Source: Anaerolineae bacterium (GTDB lineage Bacteria; Chloroflexota; Anaerolineae; Aggregatilineales; Phototrophicaceae). From it: DNA of 64,000 bases. Made by a program: the position numbers and the translations under genes. How positions within the stretch are numbered: the stretch's first letter is position 1; each line of letters opens with the position of its first letter. The stretch spans positions 1 to 64,000 of the forward strand of contig JAIOHM010000156.1 of assembly GCA_019912965.1 (NCBI GenBank). Reading direction: 5' to 3'. The notes below the pieces were generated by a model. That model saw nothing but the letters and a program-made list of their open reading frames with translations. It made no database searches and had not been told where the DNA came from. Shown here in pieces: positions 33,829 to 43,072 of the stretch.

Positions 33829-36078
33829 ATGCATTATCGGATTGTTCCTGTTTTGATGCTACTAATCATGTTTGCAAGTCATTCGCAGTTGACCGCTGTT
33901 TATGCCCAGCAACCAGTATTGGATATAGAGCGTATCCAGCGTGCAACTGTGTTCGTGATGCAGGCACGTAATGTTGGAGACGATTTGTTTGTAACCTGCG
34001 TTGGTTCTGGCACCATTGTCAGTCGGGATGGATTGATTCTCACTAATGCTCATAATACTCTGGTAAGTTCTGCATGCCCTGGCGAAACATTGATTGTCGC
34101 AATCACCACCCGTCCTGACGAACCGCCTACTGCTCAATATCGTGCCGAAATTGCTCAGGCTGACGCAGGGCTTGATCTTGCTTTGCTGCGTGTTGTGAGG
34201 GAGCTGGATGGACGACTGATTGAGCGAGAAACACTGGCACTGCCATTTGTCGAATTAGCTGATTCGTCCACAGTCCGAATTGATGAAACTATTGTGGTGG
34301 CTGGGTATCCAGGAATAGGCAATGATCCAATCACAACGGTACTGGGCACAACGACTGGATTTGTTACAGAACCGCGTAGTCTTGGCGATTCTGCTTGGAT
34401 CAAAACCAGTGCGGTCATCCCTGGAGCGATGACTGGCGGTGGTGCCTATAATCAGAATAGCCAACTTATTGGTATACCAACGACTGCTCCATTGGTGCGT
34501 AATGCACTCGATGCAACCTGTCGGCCTATTCAGGATACCAACCGAGATGGATTGGTCAACACCAGTGACGACTGTATAGCAGTTGGCGGATTTATCAATG
34601 CCCTGCGGCCCGCGAATTTGGCACGTCCACTCGTTCGTGCTGGCTCTCTGGGCTTAACCGTCGAACAGCTAACGACTGGTATAACTACTGTCGAGTCAAT
34701 TAATCCGCCGGGTTTCAAACGTTTATTTTTCTCACCTTCCGTCAATGAGGCTGGAATGCCAACCTCGGTTATTAGCGCGCTTCCTGCGGGTAGTACTAGC
34801 CTCTATCTATTTTTCGACTACGAGAATATGACGCCAGAGACGGTTTACGAACTACGAGTCACCACTGATGGTCGCCCCAACTCAACTTTTAGTCTTGCTC
34901 CGGTTCGTTGGAGTGGTGGTCGCAATGGCATGTGGTATATTGGCAGCAGTAGTCAGCCTTGGCCGAATGGCATCTATGAATTTACCTTGTTCGCCAATGG
35001 TGTTGCTGCGCCTACAGTACGCTTGACGATAGGAGGGGTACCACAAACTGGCCCGTCTTTTAGCGATATTATTTTTGGGCTACTTGATCTTCGAGGCAAT
35101 CCATTAGGCAATGGTTTTGTGCTTCCAAGTGGTAACACGGCCAGTGCCCGTTTTCTATTTCGCAATATTCAAAATGCTACAAACTGGACAACAATCTGGT
35201 ATCTGAATGGAGCCGAATTTACCCGTGCCACTAATGTGTGGGCAGAAGGAGCTGAAGGTTCAACCACTACCAGTATTGAAGCACAATCAGGTTTGCCTGC
35301 TGGAAGCTATCGTCTTGAGATCTACATCGAAAATAGTCTTGCAGCAACCTCTGATTTCACAATTGCTGGCGCTCAACAGGGGGCATTGCCACAGATTTTT
35401 AGTAATACCCGTTTTACATCCGCCAACAGTTCTGAAGAAGCGATTGCTGCTCCATCAATCAGCAACTTCCCTAATAAGGTGAATAACCTTTATAGTTTAT
35501 TTGATTGGCAACAGATTGCTCCTGCCACACTCTGGACGATGCGCTGGTTGGTTGACGGTGATATCTTCTATGAACAATCTGTTCCTTGGGGCACAGCAGA
35601 AAGCGGCCAAAATTTCCTGACACGACTTAGTAATCCTACTGGTTTGCCAGATGGTACATACCGAGTTGAATTGCTTATTAATAATGTTTTGCTTTCGTCT
35701 ACACAATCACAGGTTGGCATTGGACAGTTACCAATTGATCGCTTTGGTAACGCTAATGGTGTGCTTATGCGCGGACAGATTCTGGATGCTGGCACTGAAC
35801 AAGGCATCCCCGGTGTAATGGTTATAGTGATTACCGAAGATTTCTCAGTAGGTGAATTTCTTTGGGATCAAAATCAGGTCTATGCTTTGGCTGTTACCGA
35901 TAGGAACGGTTTCTTTGAAGTTGATCGTCCACTAGAATTAAGTAATGAAAACACTACTGTAGCGTACAGTGCAATCATCGCCGCCGACGGTTATTTGCCA
36001 ATCAATGCGGATGGTATAACTGTGGATGCTGAAACTGAAAACCCGTTAAACATGATCATTTACCTGACACGTGACTAA
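33829..36078 (+). CDS. Secreted trypsin-like protein with Thr in place of catalytic Ser
   Basis: A 749-residue exported protein with a signal peptide (about 1-26). A trypsin/HtrA-like domain covers about residues 33-260: GSGTIVSRDGLILTNAHNTL supplies His75, GLDLALLRV supplies Asp116, and the nucleophile loop reads PGAMTGGGAYN, with Thr202 where GNSGG is expected. Three similar Ig-like repeats follow (about 310-400, 415-510, 525-620), each with a W-x-(I/M)-(R/W)-W/Y-L-(N/V)-(G/D)-type strand. A carboxypeptidase-regulatory-like domain ends the protein (MRGQILDAGTEQGIPGVMV, about 643-661). It may be a pseudoprotease scaffold or an unusual Thr enzyme. tlyA follows after nine bases. Confidence 0.78.
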   Translation: MHYRIVPVLMLLIMFASHSQLTAVYAQQPVLDIERIQRATVFVMQARNVGDDLFVTCVGSGTIVSRDGLILTNAHNTLVSSACPGETLIVAITTRPDEPPTAQYRAEIAQADAGLDLALLRVVRELDGRLIERETLALPFVELADSSTVRIDETIVVAGYPGIGNDPITTVLGTTTGFVTEPRSLGDSAWIKTSAVIPGAMTGGGAYNQNSQLIGIPTTAPLVRNALDATCRPIQDTNRDGLVNTSDDCIAVGGFINALRPANLARPLVRAGSLGLTVEQLTTGITTVESINPPGFKRLFFSPSVNEAGMPTSVISALPAGSTSLYLFFDYENMTPETVYELRVTTDGRPNSTFSLAPVRWSGGRNGMWYIGSSSQPWPNGIYEFTLFANGVAAPTVRLTIGGVPQTGPSFSDIIFGLLDLRGNPLGNGFVLPSGNTASARFLFRNIQNATNWTTIWYLNGAEFTRATNVWAEGAEGSTTTSIEAQSGLPAGSYRLEIYIENSLAATSDFTIAGAQQGALPQIFSNTRFTSANSSEEAIAAPSISNFPNKVNNLYSLFDWQQIAPATLWTMRWLVDGDIFYEQSVPWGTAESGQNFLTRLSNPTGLPDGTYRVELLINNVLLSSTQSQVGIGQLPIDRFGNANGVLMRGQILDAGTEQGIPGVMVIVITEDFSVGEFLWDQNQVYALAVTDRNGFFEVDRPLELSNENTTVAYSAIIAADGYLPINADGITVDAETENPLNMIIYLTRD

Positions 36079-36087
36079 GTAACTTCT

Positions 36088-36870
36088 ATGGCTGCAAAAC
36101 AACGTCTCGATATACTCGTTTTTGAGCGCAATCTCGTTCCTAGCCGAGAGAAAGCGCGTGCGATGATTATGGCGGGAGAAGTCTTGGTTGATGGACATCA
36201 AGTGGATAAACCCGGTACTCAAATCAACTTAACTGCCCAAATAGCTTTGATCAGTAAACCTCGTTTTGTCAGTCGCGGTGGTGAAAAGCTTGCAAGTGCA
36301 CTGGAGACATTTGGCATAGATGCAACAGGCCAGATATGTGCTGATGTAGGCGCAAGCACGGGCGGGTTTACTGACTGTCTGATTCAGAATGGGGCCGCAC
36401 GCGTCTATGCAATTGATGTAGGCTATGGGCAGATTGACTATAGATTGCGACGGGATAGTCGTGTGATGGTGTTGGAACGCATCAATGCCCGCTATCTGGA
36501 GAAATTACCCGAACAGATTAACCTTGTCACAATAGATGCATCTTTCATTTCGCTTAAACTACTTCTGCCTGTCATTAAGAACTGGCTATTGCCAGAGGCC
36601 ACCGTGATTCCGCTCATTAAGCCGCAATTTGAAGCGGGCAAAAAAGATGTTGGCAAAGGTGGGGTGGTTCGGGATTCAAAGATTCATGCACGTGTATTGA
36701 CCGAAATCCTCGCCTTTGCTATGCAAACAGGTTTCGCAGTGAACGGATTAACAACTTCCCCCATTAAAGGCCCAGCCGGCAATATTGAATTTCTTGCTTG
36801 GTTGCACCAGGGACAGATACAGGTTTTACCCCCTGATATAGAAACACTTGTCCAATCAATCCTCATTTGA
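36088..36870 (+). CDS. tlyA: TlyA family rRNA 2'-O-methyltransferase / hemolysin-like
   Basis: A 260-residue protein. An N-terminal S4 RNA-binding domain (RLDILVFERNLVPSREKARA, about residues 6-25) precedes an FtsJ-like methyltransferase. The SAM motif is CADVGASTGGFTDCL (about 88-102), followed by VYAIDVGYGQ, the catalytic Lys in PLIKPQFE (about 180) and KGPAGNIEFL near the end. TlyA methylates cytidines in 16S and 23S rRNA, which in mycobacteria affects capreomycin sensitivity. It is the last gene of the run that starts at 32.3 kb and is followed by lepA after 74 bases. Confidence 0.93.
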   Translation: MAAKQRLDILVFERNLVPSREKARAMIMAGEVLVDGHQVDKPGTQINLTAQIALISKPRFVSRGGEKLASALETFGIDATGQICADVGASTGGFTDCLIQNGAARVYAIDVGYGQIDYRLRRDSRVMVLERINARYLEKLPEQINLVTIDASFISLKLLLPVIKNWLLPEATVIPLIKPQFEAGKKDVGKGGVVRDSKIHARVLTEILAFAMQTGFAVNGLTTSPIKGPAGNIEFLAWLHQGQIQVLPPDIETLVQSILI

Positions 36871-36944
36871 CACCCCTGCCCTACACGCCGCCTATCTGCT
36901 CACAGTATAATGGGCTTGTGCCCGGCTAACAGGTAATCTTAGAA

Positions 36945-38747
36945 ATGAAACGCGAAAACATCCGCAATTTCTCCATCATTGCTCATATCGATCATGGCAA
37001 GAGCACGCTTGCAGATCGTTTATTGCAACTGACCAACACCGTTGCCGAGCGCAACATGCAGGAACAACTTTTGGATAGCATGGATTTAGAGCGTGAGCGT
37101 GGTGTGACAATCAAAGCATCTGCTGTCCGAATGCAATATCGATCCAAAAACGGTCAGGATTATGAGATCAATCTGATTGATACCCCAGGTCATGTTGACT
37201 TCAGTTATGAGGTCAGTCGTGCGCTCCAAGCCTGTGAAGGAGCTGTCCTGGTCGTCGATGCCAGTCAGGGCGTAGAAGCCCAAACATTGGCTAATCTTTA
37301 TCTAGCGCTTGATCAGGATTTGGAACTGATTCCAGTCATCAATAAAATAGACCTTCCTGCCGCCCGTCCGGCTGAAGTGACCAAAGAGTTAGAGGATTTG
37401 CTTGGCATTTCTGGCGAACAGATGATTCCGATTTCGGCTAAACAGGGTCTCGGTATCCAGGAAGTGCTTGAAGCTATTATTGAGCGTGTGCCGCCACCCG
37501 AAGGAATTCTGAACGCTCCATTGCGTGCTCTGGTCTTCGACTCGCATTACGACTCCTACAAGGGTGTAGTGGCCTATGTGCGCGTGATTGATGGACGGAT
37601 TGACAAGCATTCTCTTCTACGCCTAATGGCAACTGATGCCCGTTTCGAACCCGTAGAAATTGGGGTTTTCAGTCCCACTATGCGCCCTGTCGATATGCTC
37701 GAAGTAGGCGAAGTGGGATATGTGGCGACTGGGTTTAAGACGGTTCGGGAATGCCGCGTGGGCGATACGATAACCACCGTGATCAATGGCACAACCGAAC
37801 CTTTGCCGGGATACCAGAAGGTCAAGTCAATGGTCTTCGCTGGATTTTATCCTACCGATAACGATGATTATGCCAATTTGCGTGATGCACTCGAAAAACT
37901 CCAGCTTAACGATGCTTCATTGGTCTACGAACCGGAAACTTCACAGGCACTAAACTTTGGTTTCCGTGTAGGTTTTCTTGGTTTGTTTCACATGGAGATT
38001 ATTCAGGAGCGTTTAGAGCGGGAATATGACCTGGATATTCTGGCAACTGCTCCCAGCGTGGCCTATGAGGTTGTTAAAACCGACGGTGAAACCATCATCA
38101 TAGACAGTCCAGCTCACTTGCCAGACGAAAACATCATCCGTGAAATCCGTGAACCTTGGATGAAAATCCAGATTTATACCCCACAGGAATTTATCGGCCC
38201 GGTTATGGATTTGGTGATTAAGAAGCGGGGTGAATACATCACAACGGAATATCTTGACCCGACCCGTGTAATGTTGCACTATCGAATGCCATTGTCTGAG
38301 GTTATCGTCGACTTCTTTGATCGACTAAAAAGTGCGACCAAAGGTTATGCCAGCATGGATTATCAGTTTGAAGAATACCGTGCTGGTAATCTAGTCAAGA
38401 TGGATATTTTGGTCAACAACGAGCCTGTTGATGCTTTAGCGCTCATTGTCCATCGCGATGATGCCTTTCATAAAGGCCAAAAATTGGTCACAAAACTCAA
38501 AGAACTCATTCCGCGCCAGATGTTCGTTGTTCCTATTCAAGCAGCAGTGGGGAAAAAGGTTATTTCGCGTGCAAACGTCAGTGCCATTCGTAAAGATGTG
38601 TTGGCAAAATGTTACGGTGGCGACATCACGCGCAAGAAAAAACTGCTCGAAAAACAGAAAAAAGGTAAGAAACGTATGAAGATGGTTGGGCAGGTTGAAG
38701 TTCCCCAGGAAGCATTCATGGCACTGCTTCGGCTGGATGAGGATTAA
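36945..38747 (+). CDS. lepA: Elongation factor 4 (LepA), ribosome-associated GTPase
   Basis: A complete 600-residue LepA. G1 is AHIDHGKSTLAD (about residues 13-24), G2 lies in ERGVTIKA, G3 is DTPGHVD (about 79-85), G4 is NKID (about 133) and G5 is SAK (about 164). Domains II, III and V of the EF-G type follow. The LepA-specific C-terminal domain carries VGKKVISRANVSAIRKDV and ends KRMKMVGQVEVPQEAF. LepA remodels stalled or initiating ribosomes. A TATAAT at 36906-36911 may be the -10 of its promoter, though no good -35 is visible. The stop shares TTAA with the convergent PRTase-like gene. Confidence 0.97.
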   Translation: MKRENIRNFSIIAHIDHGKSTLADRLLQLTNTVAERNMQEQLLDSMDLERERGVTIKASAVRMQYRSKNGQDYEINLIDTPGHVDFSYEVSRALQACEGAVLVVDASQGVEAQTLANLYLALDQDLELIPVINKIDLPAARPAEVTKELEDLLGISGEQMIPISAKQGLGIQEVLEAIIERVPPPEGILNAPLRALVFDSHYDSYKGVVAYVRVIDGRIDKHSLLRLMATDARFEPVEIGVFSPTMRPVDMLEVGEVGYVATGFKTVRECRVGDTITTVINGTTEPLPGYQKVKSMVFAGFYPTDNDDYANLRDALEKLQLNDASLVYEPETSQALNFGFRVGFLGLFHMEIIQERLEREYDLDILATAPSVAYEVVKTDGETIIIDSPAHLPDENIIREIREPWMKIQIYTPQEFIGPVMDLVIKKRGEYITTEYLDPTRVMLHYRMPLSEVIVDFFDRLKSATKGYASMDYQFEEYRAGNLVKMDILVNNEPVDALALIVHRDDAFHKGQKLVTKLKELIPRQMFVVPIQAAVGKKVISRANVSAIRKDVLAKCYGGDITRKKKLLEKQKKGKKRMKMVGQVEVPQEAFMALLRLDED

Positions 38748-39322
38748 CTTATCTGTCTCGACCATGCATAAACAGTTTCAGCTTGTCCGGGTGGTAATCG
38801 CCCGAGATTTGTCAGGTGCGTTATAACTTCAATAATGCTAAAAACTGTCATCACTGGAATGTTTGTGAATCTGGCCTGAGTTTCCAGATTGAATAACGTC
38901 AGTACGCCCTGAATATTAAGGCCGACTTGCTCGGCCTTTTTAATCAGTGGCTGTAAAGGTTGATCTTCAGCCAAAGTTGTTGCTACAAGCAGCGCATTGT
39001 GGCCTGAGTTATAAGCGCCCACCAAATCATAAGCGGTAATCGCCCCCTGCCCTTTGCTGTACACCAATGATAATTTGGTTTCAAGACTGAGCGCCACTCC
39101 AAACGGCATACTATCTGTTGTAGCTAGAATTCGGTCGACTCTGTATTCATCAATTTGTGAGCGTGCTGCTATTGCTATCTGTGAAAGAAGTTTGGGATAT
39201 GCAGGCAGATAATCTGGTGTAAACCGAAATGGAACAAACTCTTGCCCTTCTTGGAATCGACCAAATTGGATAAGACCGGTATCTAATAACTGCTCAATCA
39301 AAGTGTGCAGGTTAACGGTCAT
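38744..39322 (-). CDS. Orotate phosphoribosyltransferase-like protein, degenerate PRPP loop
   Basis: A 192-residue protein. ATG 39322 is chosen because the region before it is the cinA 3' end. The sequence follows the PyrE-like type I PRTase fold: an N-terminal helix TLIEQLLDTGLIQFG, then YPKLLSQIAIAA, the strand RVDRILATTD with MPFGVALS, and LSLVYSKGQG. The PRPP-binding loop, normally a VDDVxTTG-type sequence, reads ALLVATTLAED, so both acidic residues of the loop are missing at that site. Catalytic competence is doubtful. The 11-base overlap with cinA implies coupled translation. A nucleotide-binding regulator or a non-PRPP enzyme are alternatives. Confidence 0.6.
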   Translation of the reverse strand: MTVNLHTLIEQLLDTGLIQFGRFQEGQEFVPFRFTPDYLPAYPKLLSQIAIAARSQIDEYRVDRILATTDSMPFGVALSLETKLSLVYSKGQGAITAYDLVGAYNSGHNALLVATTLAEDQPLQPLIKKAEQVGLNIQGVLTLFNLETQARFTNIPVMTVFSIIEVITHLTNLGRLPPGQAETVYAWSRQIS

Positions 39323-40559
39323 CCCATTGCTCCTGCAGCAGCTGCCACAACATTGACATTCCCCAAGTACTAGACCACGCCTGTGCCATTTCAGATTGTC
39401 CACCGAAACCATATGCTCGCGAACGTGATTTTTGGGGTGTATAAACCGCTATCGCCGTTCCATCCTCTGAATCTGCTTGATCCGCATTCAGCTCTGGTCG
39501 GCAAACTACCGCTATCGCTGCTGTAGCATTGGCTTGCTTGCAAAGCGTAAGCGCAACATGCTCGGCAAGTTCTCGTATTGGCATTGCAGAATCGACTGCC
39601 AAGGAAACGCGCAATGCATCTGGGTTTTCATAAATTTCCACATTCTTCAGCACATAAACCCCATTTGCGACTTGCTTGATCCGCTGGCTAATTGGCTCGC
39701 CAATGCCTGTCTCACTAATCACGAGTGTGCCAGCATTAGCATTGAGGAGTTGAACGAGTACATCTTCAATCCGGTCATTATTTACACCAAAGATAAATTT
39801 CCCCACACGTTCTCGAATGTGCGCCTCGACAATAGCGATCATGTTGTCAGCTTCCGCTTCGCTCTCTGCCTTAGCTGTAATACGAACATCCACTTGGCCT
39901 GAATGGGCTGCTAAACCAACCGTTGGGTTATTTTGTTGAAGTAGTGTTTTACCAATTTCAGCATCTAATAAGCTTTCACCGATTCCAGCTGTTTTGAGTA
40001 CCCGTGCTTTGATGATTTTGCCATCCAGTTGGTAGCGTTTCTTCAAGAATGGTACAACCCGTTCCGCCAACAAAAATTTCATTTCGCGAGGTACACCTGG
40101 AAGACTGATGACCACCTTGTTTTCGTATTCAACGATAAATGAAGGGGCGGTTCCCACTGGATTCTCGATCACAATGCTGCTGTCCGGCAAATAAGCCTGT
40201 TGACGATTGTTTTCGGTCATCTGTGCCCGAAATCCAGCGAACCGTTCAGCAATCTTATCGAGCAAATCTTGATGAAATGTCAATCCTCGTTTGGTAGCAG
40301 TCGCTACTGCTTGCCGGGTCATATCATCAACCGTCGGCCCTAACCCACCACAGGTGATAACCACGTCAGCACGATCGAGCGCAATACGAATGGCATCCAC
40401 AATTCGTTGCTCGTTATCGCCAACCGAAGTCATAAAATACAAATTGATTCCTATGTCGCGCAGAACATGGGCGATATGAACCGAATTAGTATCCGTAATT
40501 TCACCCAGCAGAATTTCAGTTCCAATTGCAATGATCTCGGCGTTGACATTTTGAGACAT
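39312..40559 (-). CDS. cinA: CinA family protein with degenerate amidase domain
   Basis: A 415-residue protein with the CinA two-domain layout. The N-terminal MoCF-type domain is intact: IIAIGTEILLGEITDTNS (about residues 9-26) and CGGLGPTVDDMTRQA (about 70-84), the COG1058 ADP-ribose/NMN-related pyrophosphatase part. The C-terminal PncC domain should carry an AESCTGG-like motif with the nucleophilic Ser. Here the equivalent stretch reads SETGIGEP (about 283-290) and the Ser position is lost. NMN deamidation is therefore unlikely. AGAAGG six bases upstream supports ATG 40559. Confidence 0.85.
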   Translation of the reverse strand: MSQNVNAEIIAIGTEILLGEITDTNSVHIAHVLRDIGINLYFMTSVGDNEQRIVDAIRIALDRADVVITCGGLGPTVDDMTRQAVATATKRGLTFHQDLLDKIAERFAGFRAQMTENNRQQAYLPDSSIVIENPVGTAPSFIVEYENKVVISLPGVPREMKFLLAERVVPFLKKRYQLDGKIIKARVLKTAGIGESLLDAEIGKTLLQQNNPTVGLAAHSGQVDVRITAKAESEAEADNMIAIVEAHIRERVGKFIFGVNNDRIEDVLVQLLNANAGTLVISETGIGEPISQRIKQVANGVYVLKNVEIYENPDALRVSLAVDSAMPIRELAEHVALTLCKQANATAAIAVVCRPELNADQADSEDGTAIAVYTPQKSRSRAYGFGGQSEMAQAWSSTWGMSMLWQLLQEQWDDR

Positions 40560-40746
40560 GGTTTACCTTCTGGTAGTGGGGATGCAATTTTGTCGGAGAT
40601 AACATGAGAAATTTGGCAAATCCAAGACTAGTGATTATAATCTGTCATCAAAATGGAATTCACAGCAAAGCAAAATCTTTGTGCAAATTCCACAAATTTA
40701 TTGCAAAAGTTTTTCTCTCACATAGTACCCAAACGGAGGATAGCAA

Positions 40747-41886
40747 GTGGCTAGTGTAACCTTTAATCATGTGTATAAGCGTTACTCAAACAACATGGTT
40801 GCTGTTAAGGATTTGCACATCGAGGTTGAAGACAAAGAATTCTTAGTCTTCGTTGGCCCTTCTGGATGTGGTAAATCGACCAGTCTACGTATGTTAGCTG
40901 GACTGGAAGAAATCAGCGATGGTGAAATCCTGATCGGCGACCGTGTAGTAAACAATGTCGCCCCGAAAGATCGGGATGTCGCGATGGTGTTTCAGAGTTA
41001 TGCACTGTACCCGCATATGACAGTGTATGACAATATGGCATTTGGTTTGCGGTTGCGGAAGACTCCCAAGCAAATCATCGATCAACGTGTCCATGAAGCT
41101 GCCAAGAGCCTCGGTATCGAACAGCTTTTGGATCGCCGCCCCCGCCAGCTTTCTGGTGGGCAGCGTCAGCGTGTTGCCGTAGGACGCGCTATTGTTCGCG
41201 AACCAGCAGTATTTTTGATGGATGAGCCGCTCTCCAACCTGGACGCCAAGTTGCGGGTTGAAGCCCGTTCGTTCATCAGCAAACTGCATCAACGTCTTGG
41301 TACAACTTTCATCTATGTTACCCACGATCAGGTGGAAGCCATGACAATGGGTACGCGCATCTGTGTGCTCAATGCAGGTGAGCTTCAGCAGATCGATACC
41401 CCCTATAATTTGTACCACAATCCGCGCAACTTGTTTGTGGCTGGTTTCATTGGCAGTCCGTCGATGAATTTCTTTGATGCCACGATTAAGCATGAAGGCG
41501 GCTCAACCTTTGTTGATACTGGTACGATCCGCATTCAATTGCCCGCCGAACATGCTGAAGGTTTCAAAGCACAAGTTGGAAACAAAGTGGTATTTGGTAT
41601 CCGACCGGAAGATATCCACGATGTAGACTTCCAACCGCCCGGAATTGTTCCTGCCATTATCGAAGCCAATGTGGATGTAGTTGAACAGATGGGCAATGAA
41701 ATGGTTGTCTATCTGGAAGACAAAGGCACCAGTTTCATTTCTCGTATGGATCCGCGTACTCGTGCGCGTGTTGGTCATCGTATGGGTGTTGTTTTCAACA
41801 TGGATAACATGCACCTATTTGATGTAAACACTAAGTTGTCGTTGTCATACGAACTGAAATTAGCCGAGGCAGCTAAAGCTAGATAA
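40747..41886 (+). CDS. ugpC: Sugar-type ABC transporter ATPase, UgpC/MalK family
   Basis: A 379-residue nucleotide-binding subunit. Walker A is GPSGCGKSTSLR (about residues 38-49), Q-loop in MVFQSYALYPHM, signature LSGGQRQRVAVGRA (about 135-148), Walker B VFLMDEP (about 156-162) and the H-loop in YVTHDQ (about 193). The C-terminal third (about 240-370) is a TOBE/OB-fold regulatory domain, typical of MalK/UgpC ATPases that serve several sugar permeases. The start is GTG 40747, seven bases after GGAGG. No permease or binding protein is nearby, consistent with a shared ATPase. A terminator ends the transcript. Confidence 0.93.
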   Translation: MASVTFNHVYKRYSNNMVAVKDLHIEVEDKEFLVFVGPSGCGKSTSLRMLAGLEEISDGEILIGDRVVNNVAPKDRDVAMVFQSYALYPHMTVYDNMAFGLRLRKTPKQIIDQRVHEAAKSLGIEQLLDRRPRQLSGGQRQRVAVGRAIVREPAVFLMDEPLSNLDAKLRVEARSFISKLHQRLGTTFIYVTHDQVEAMTMGTRICVLNAGELQQIDTPYNLYHNPRNLFVAGFIGSPSMNFFDATIKHEGGSTFVDTGTIRIQLPAEHAEGFKAQVGNKVVFGIRPEDIHDVDFQPPGIVPAIIEANVDVVEQMGNEMVVYLEDKGTSFISRMDPRTRARVGHRMGVVFNMDNMHLFDVNTKLSLSYELKLAEAAKAR

Positions 41887-41907
41887 GCGCAACGGTAATA
41901 AACTCTG

Positions 41908-41940
41908 AAAACCGCTCATGTGATTTGAGCGGTTTTTTTA
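41908..41940 (+). terminator. Rho-independent terminator after ugpC
   Basis: AACCGCTCA (41910-41918) pairs with TGAGCGGTT (41926-41934), loop of seven, followed by six T. Confidence 0.9.
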
Positions 41941-41962
41941 TGGTATATCTAACACATGGATA

Positions 41963-41992
41963 TTGTTATTCTAATCTCTGCCCCATTATAAT
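41963..41992 (+). promoter_or_regulatory. Predicted promoter of the GNAT-glycosyltransferase pair
   Basis: TTGTTA (41963-41968) and TATAAT (41987-41992) are 18 bases apart, about 45 bases before GTG 42038. Confidence 0.5.
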
Positions 41993-42037
41993 TTTCATGA
42001 TCTGGATGTGTTTTATTCGCTACCCAAAGGAACTTCT

Positions 42038-43072
42038 GTGAAGCTTACCGGTTACCATCAGGCTGATGTATTTGACTTACTACGTGCGGAGTGGAATACC
42101 CTCTTATACCATAGCACAGCGGATCGCATCTTTAGCACTTGGGAATGGCTTTCAACTTGGTGGGACGCTTATCAACCGGGAGAACTTTGGGTAATTACTT
42201 GCCGTGATGATGCAGGTCAGTTGATAGGGTTAGCCCCTTGGTTTATAGAAGATCATCCTGTACATGGTCGCGTTGTGCGGAGTATAGGTTGTGTTGATGT
42301 GACAGATTATCTGGATATTATTCTGAATACACAGTTTGTAGATGCCGTTTTAGAGTGCATAGCGAGCTACATTGCTCAGAACACCCACAAGTTTGATGTC
42401 ATTGATTTGTGTAACTTACCAGAAGATTCTCCCGTTTATCAGCGTTTTCCGGATTTGGCATCTCAACATGGGTTCTCGGTAACCACTACACAGCAAGAAG
42501 TGTGTCCGGTTATTCAACTGCCTAATAAGTGGGAAGAATATCTGGAATCCTTGGATAAAAAGCAGCGGCATGAACTTCGTCGTAAATTGCGTCGAGCTGA
42601 GGGTGCGGCTGAAAAAGTGGATTGGTATATCGTTGGAACAGAACATAATCTGGCGACAGAAATAGATCGGTTTATCCATCTCATGGCTGCCAGTCATCCA
42701 GAAAAAGCGGGCTTTCTTCAGAATGTACAGAATCTTGATTTCTTCAAAAAAATCGTGCCAATCATTTATCAAAACGGTTGGTTGCAGATGTGCTTCCTAA
42801 CCATTGATGGTCAAGCGACCGCAGCCTATTTGAACTTTGTCTATAACAACCATGTACTGGTATACAATTCTGGCTTATTGCCCGATCACTATGGGCATCT
42901 AAGCCCCGGGATTGTGTTGTTGGCTTATAACATCCGCAATGCAATCGAATCAGGCCGTAAAGTCTTCGATTTCTTGCGCGGGAACGAAGTTTACAAATAT
43001 CGTATGGGTGGTCAGGATACCCGTGTTTACATGCTCAGAGCCCATGCTGTTGTAACGACCCAGGGGGTCTGA
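42038..43072 (+). CDS. FemAB/CelD-like GNAT acyltransferase
   Basis: A 344-residue protein. GTG 42038 follows AAAGGA by six bases; the upstream GTG 42008 lacks a site. It resembles the CelD/BioF2-like branch of the GNAT superfamily. The start is EWNTLLYHSTADRIFSTWEW with WWDAYQPG (about residues 33-60). A basic helix KKQRHELRRKLRRAEG lies at about 178-193. The acyl-CoA-binding half runs from LQMCFLTIDGQATAAYLNFVY (about 248) to FDFLRGNEVYKYRMGG (about 307-322). Members modify polysaccharides, lipids or peptides. The stop overlaps the start of the glycosyltransferase gene (TGATG), so the two are likely one pathway. Confidence 0.78.
   Translation: MKLTGYHQADVFDLLRAEWNTLLYHSTADRIFSTWEWLSTWWDAYQPGELWVITCRDDAGQLIGLAPWFIEDHPVHGRVVRSIGCVDVTDYLDIILNTQFVDAVLECIASYIAQNTHKFDVIDLCNLPEDSPVYQRFPDLASQHGFSVTTTQQEVCPVIQLPNKWEEYLESLDKKQRHELRRKLRRAEGAAEKVDWYIVGTEHNLATEIDRFIHLMAASHPEKAGFLQNVQNLDFFKKIVPIIYQNGWLQMCFLTIDGQATAAYLNFVYNNHVLVYNSGLLPDHYGHLSPGIVLLAYNIRNAIESGRKVFDFLRGNEVYKYRMGGQDTRVYMLRAHAVVTTQGV

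Noticed and set aside
36868..36911. TTGACA near 36868 as -35 for the TATAAT before lepA
   Set aside because: The spacing is about 32 bases, too long for a sigma-70 promoter; only the -10-like box is noted.
40894..41493. 199-aa open frame opposite the ugpC gene
   Set aside because: It lies antisense to all the ABC ATPase motifs and shows no family motif of its own.
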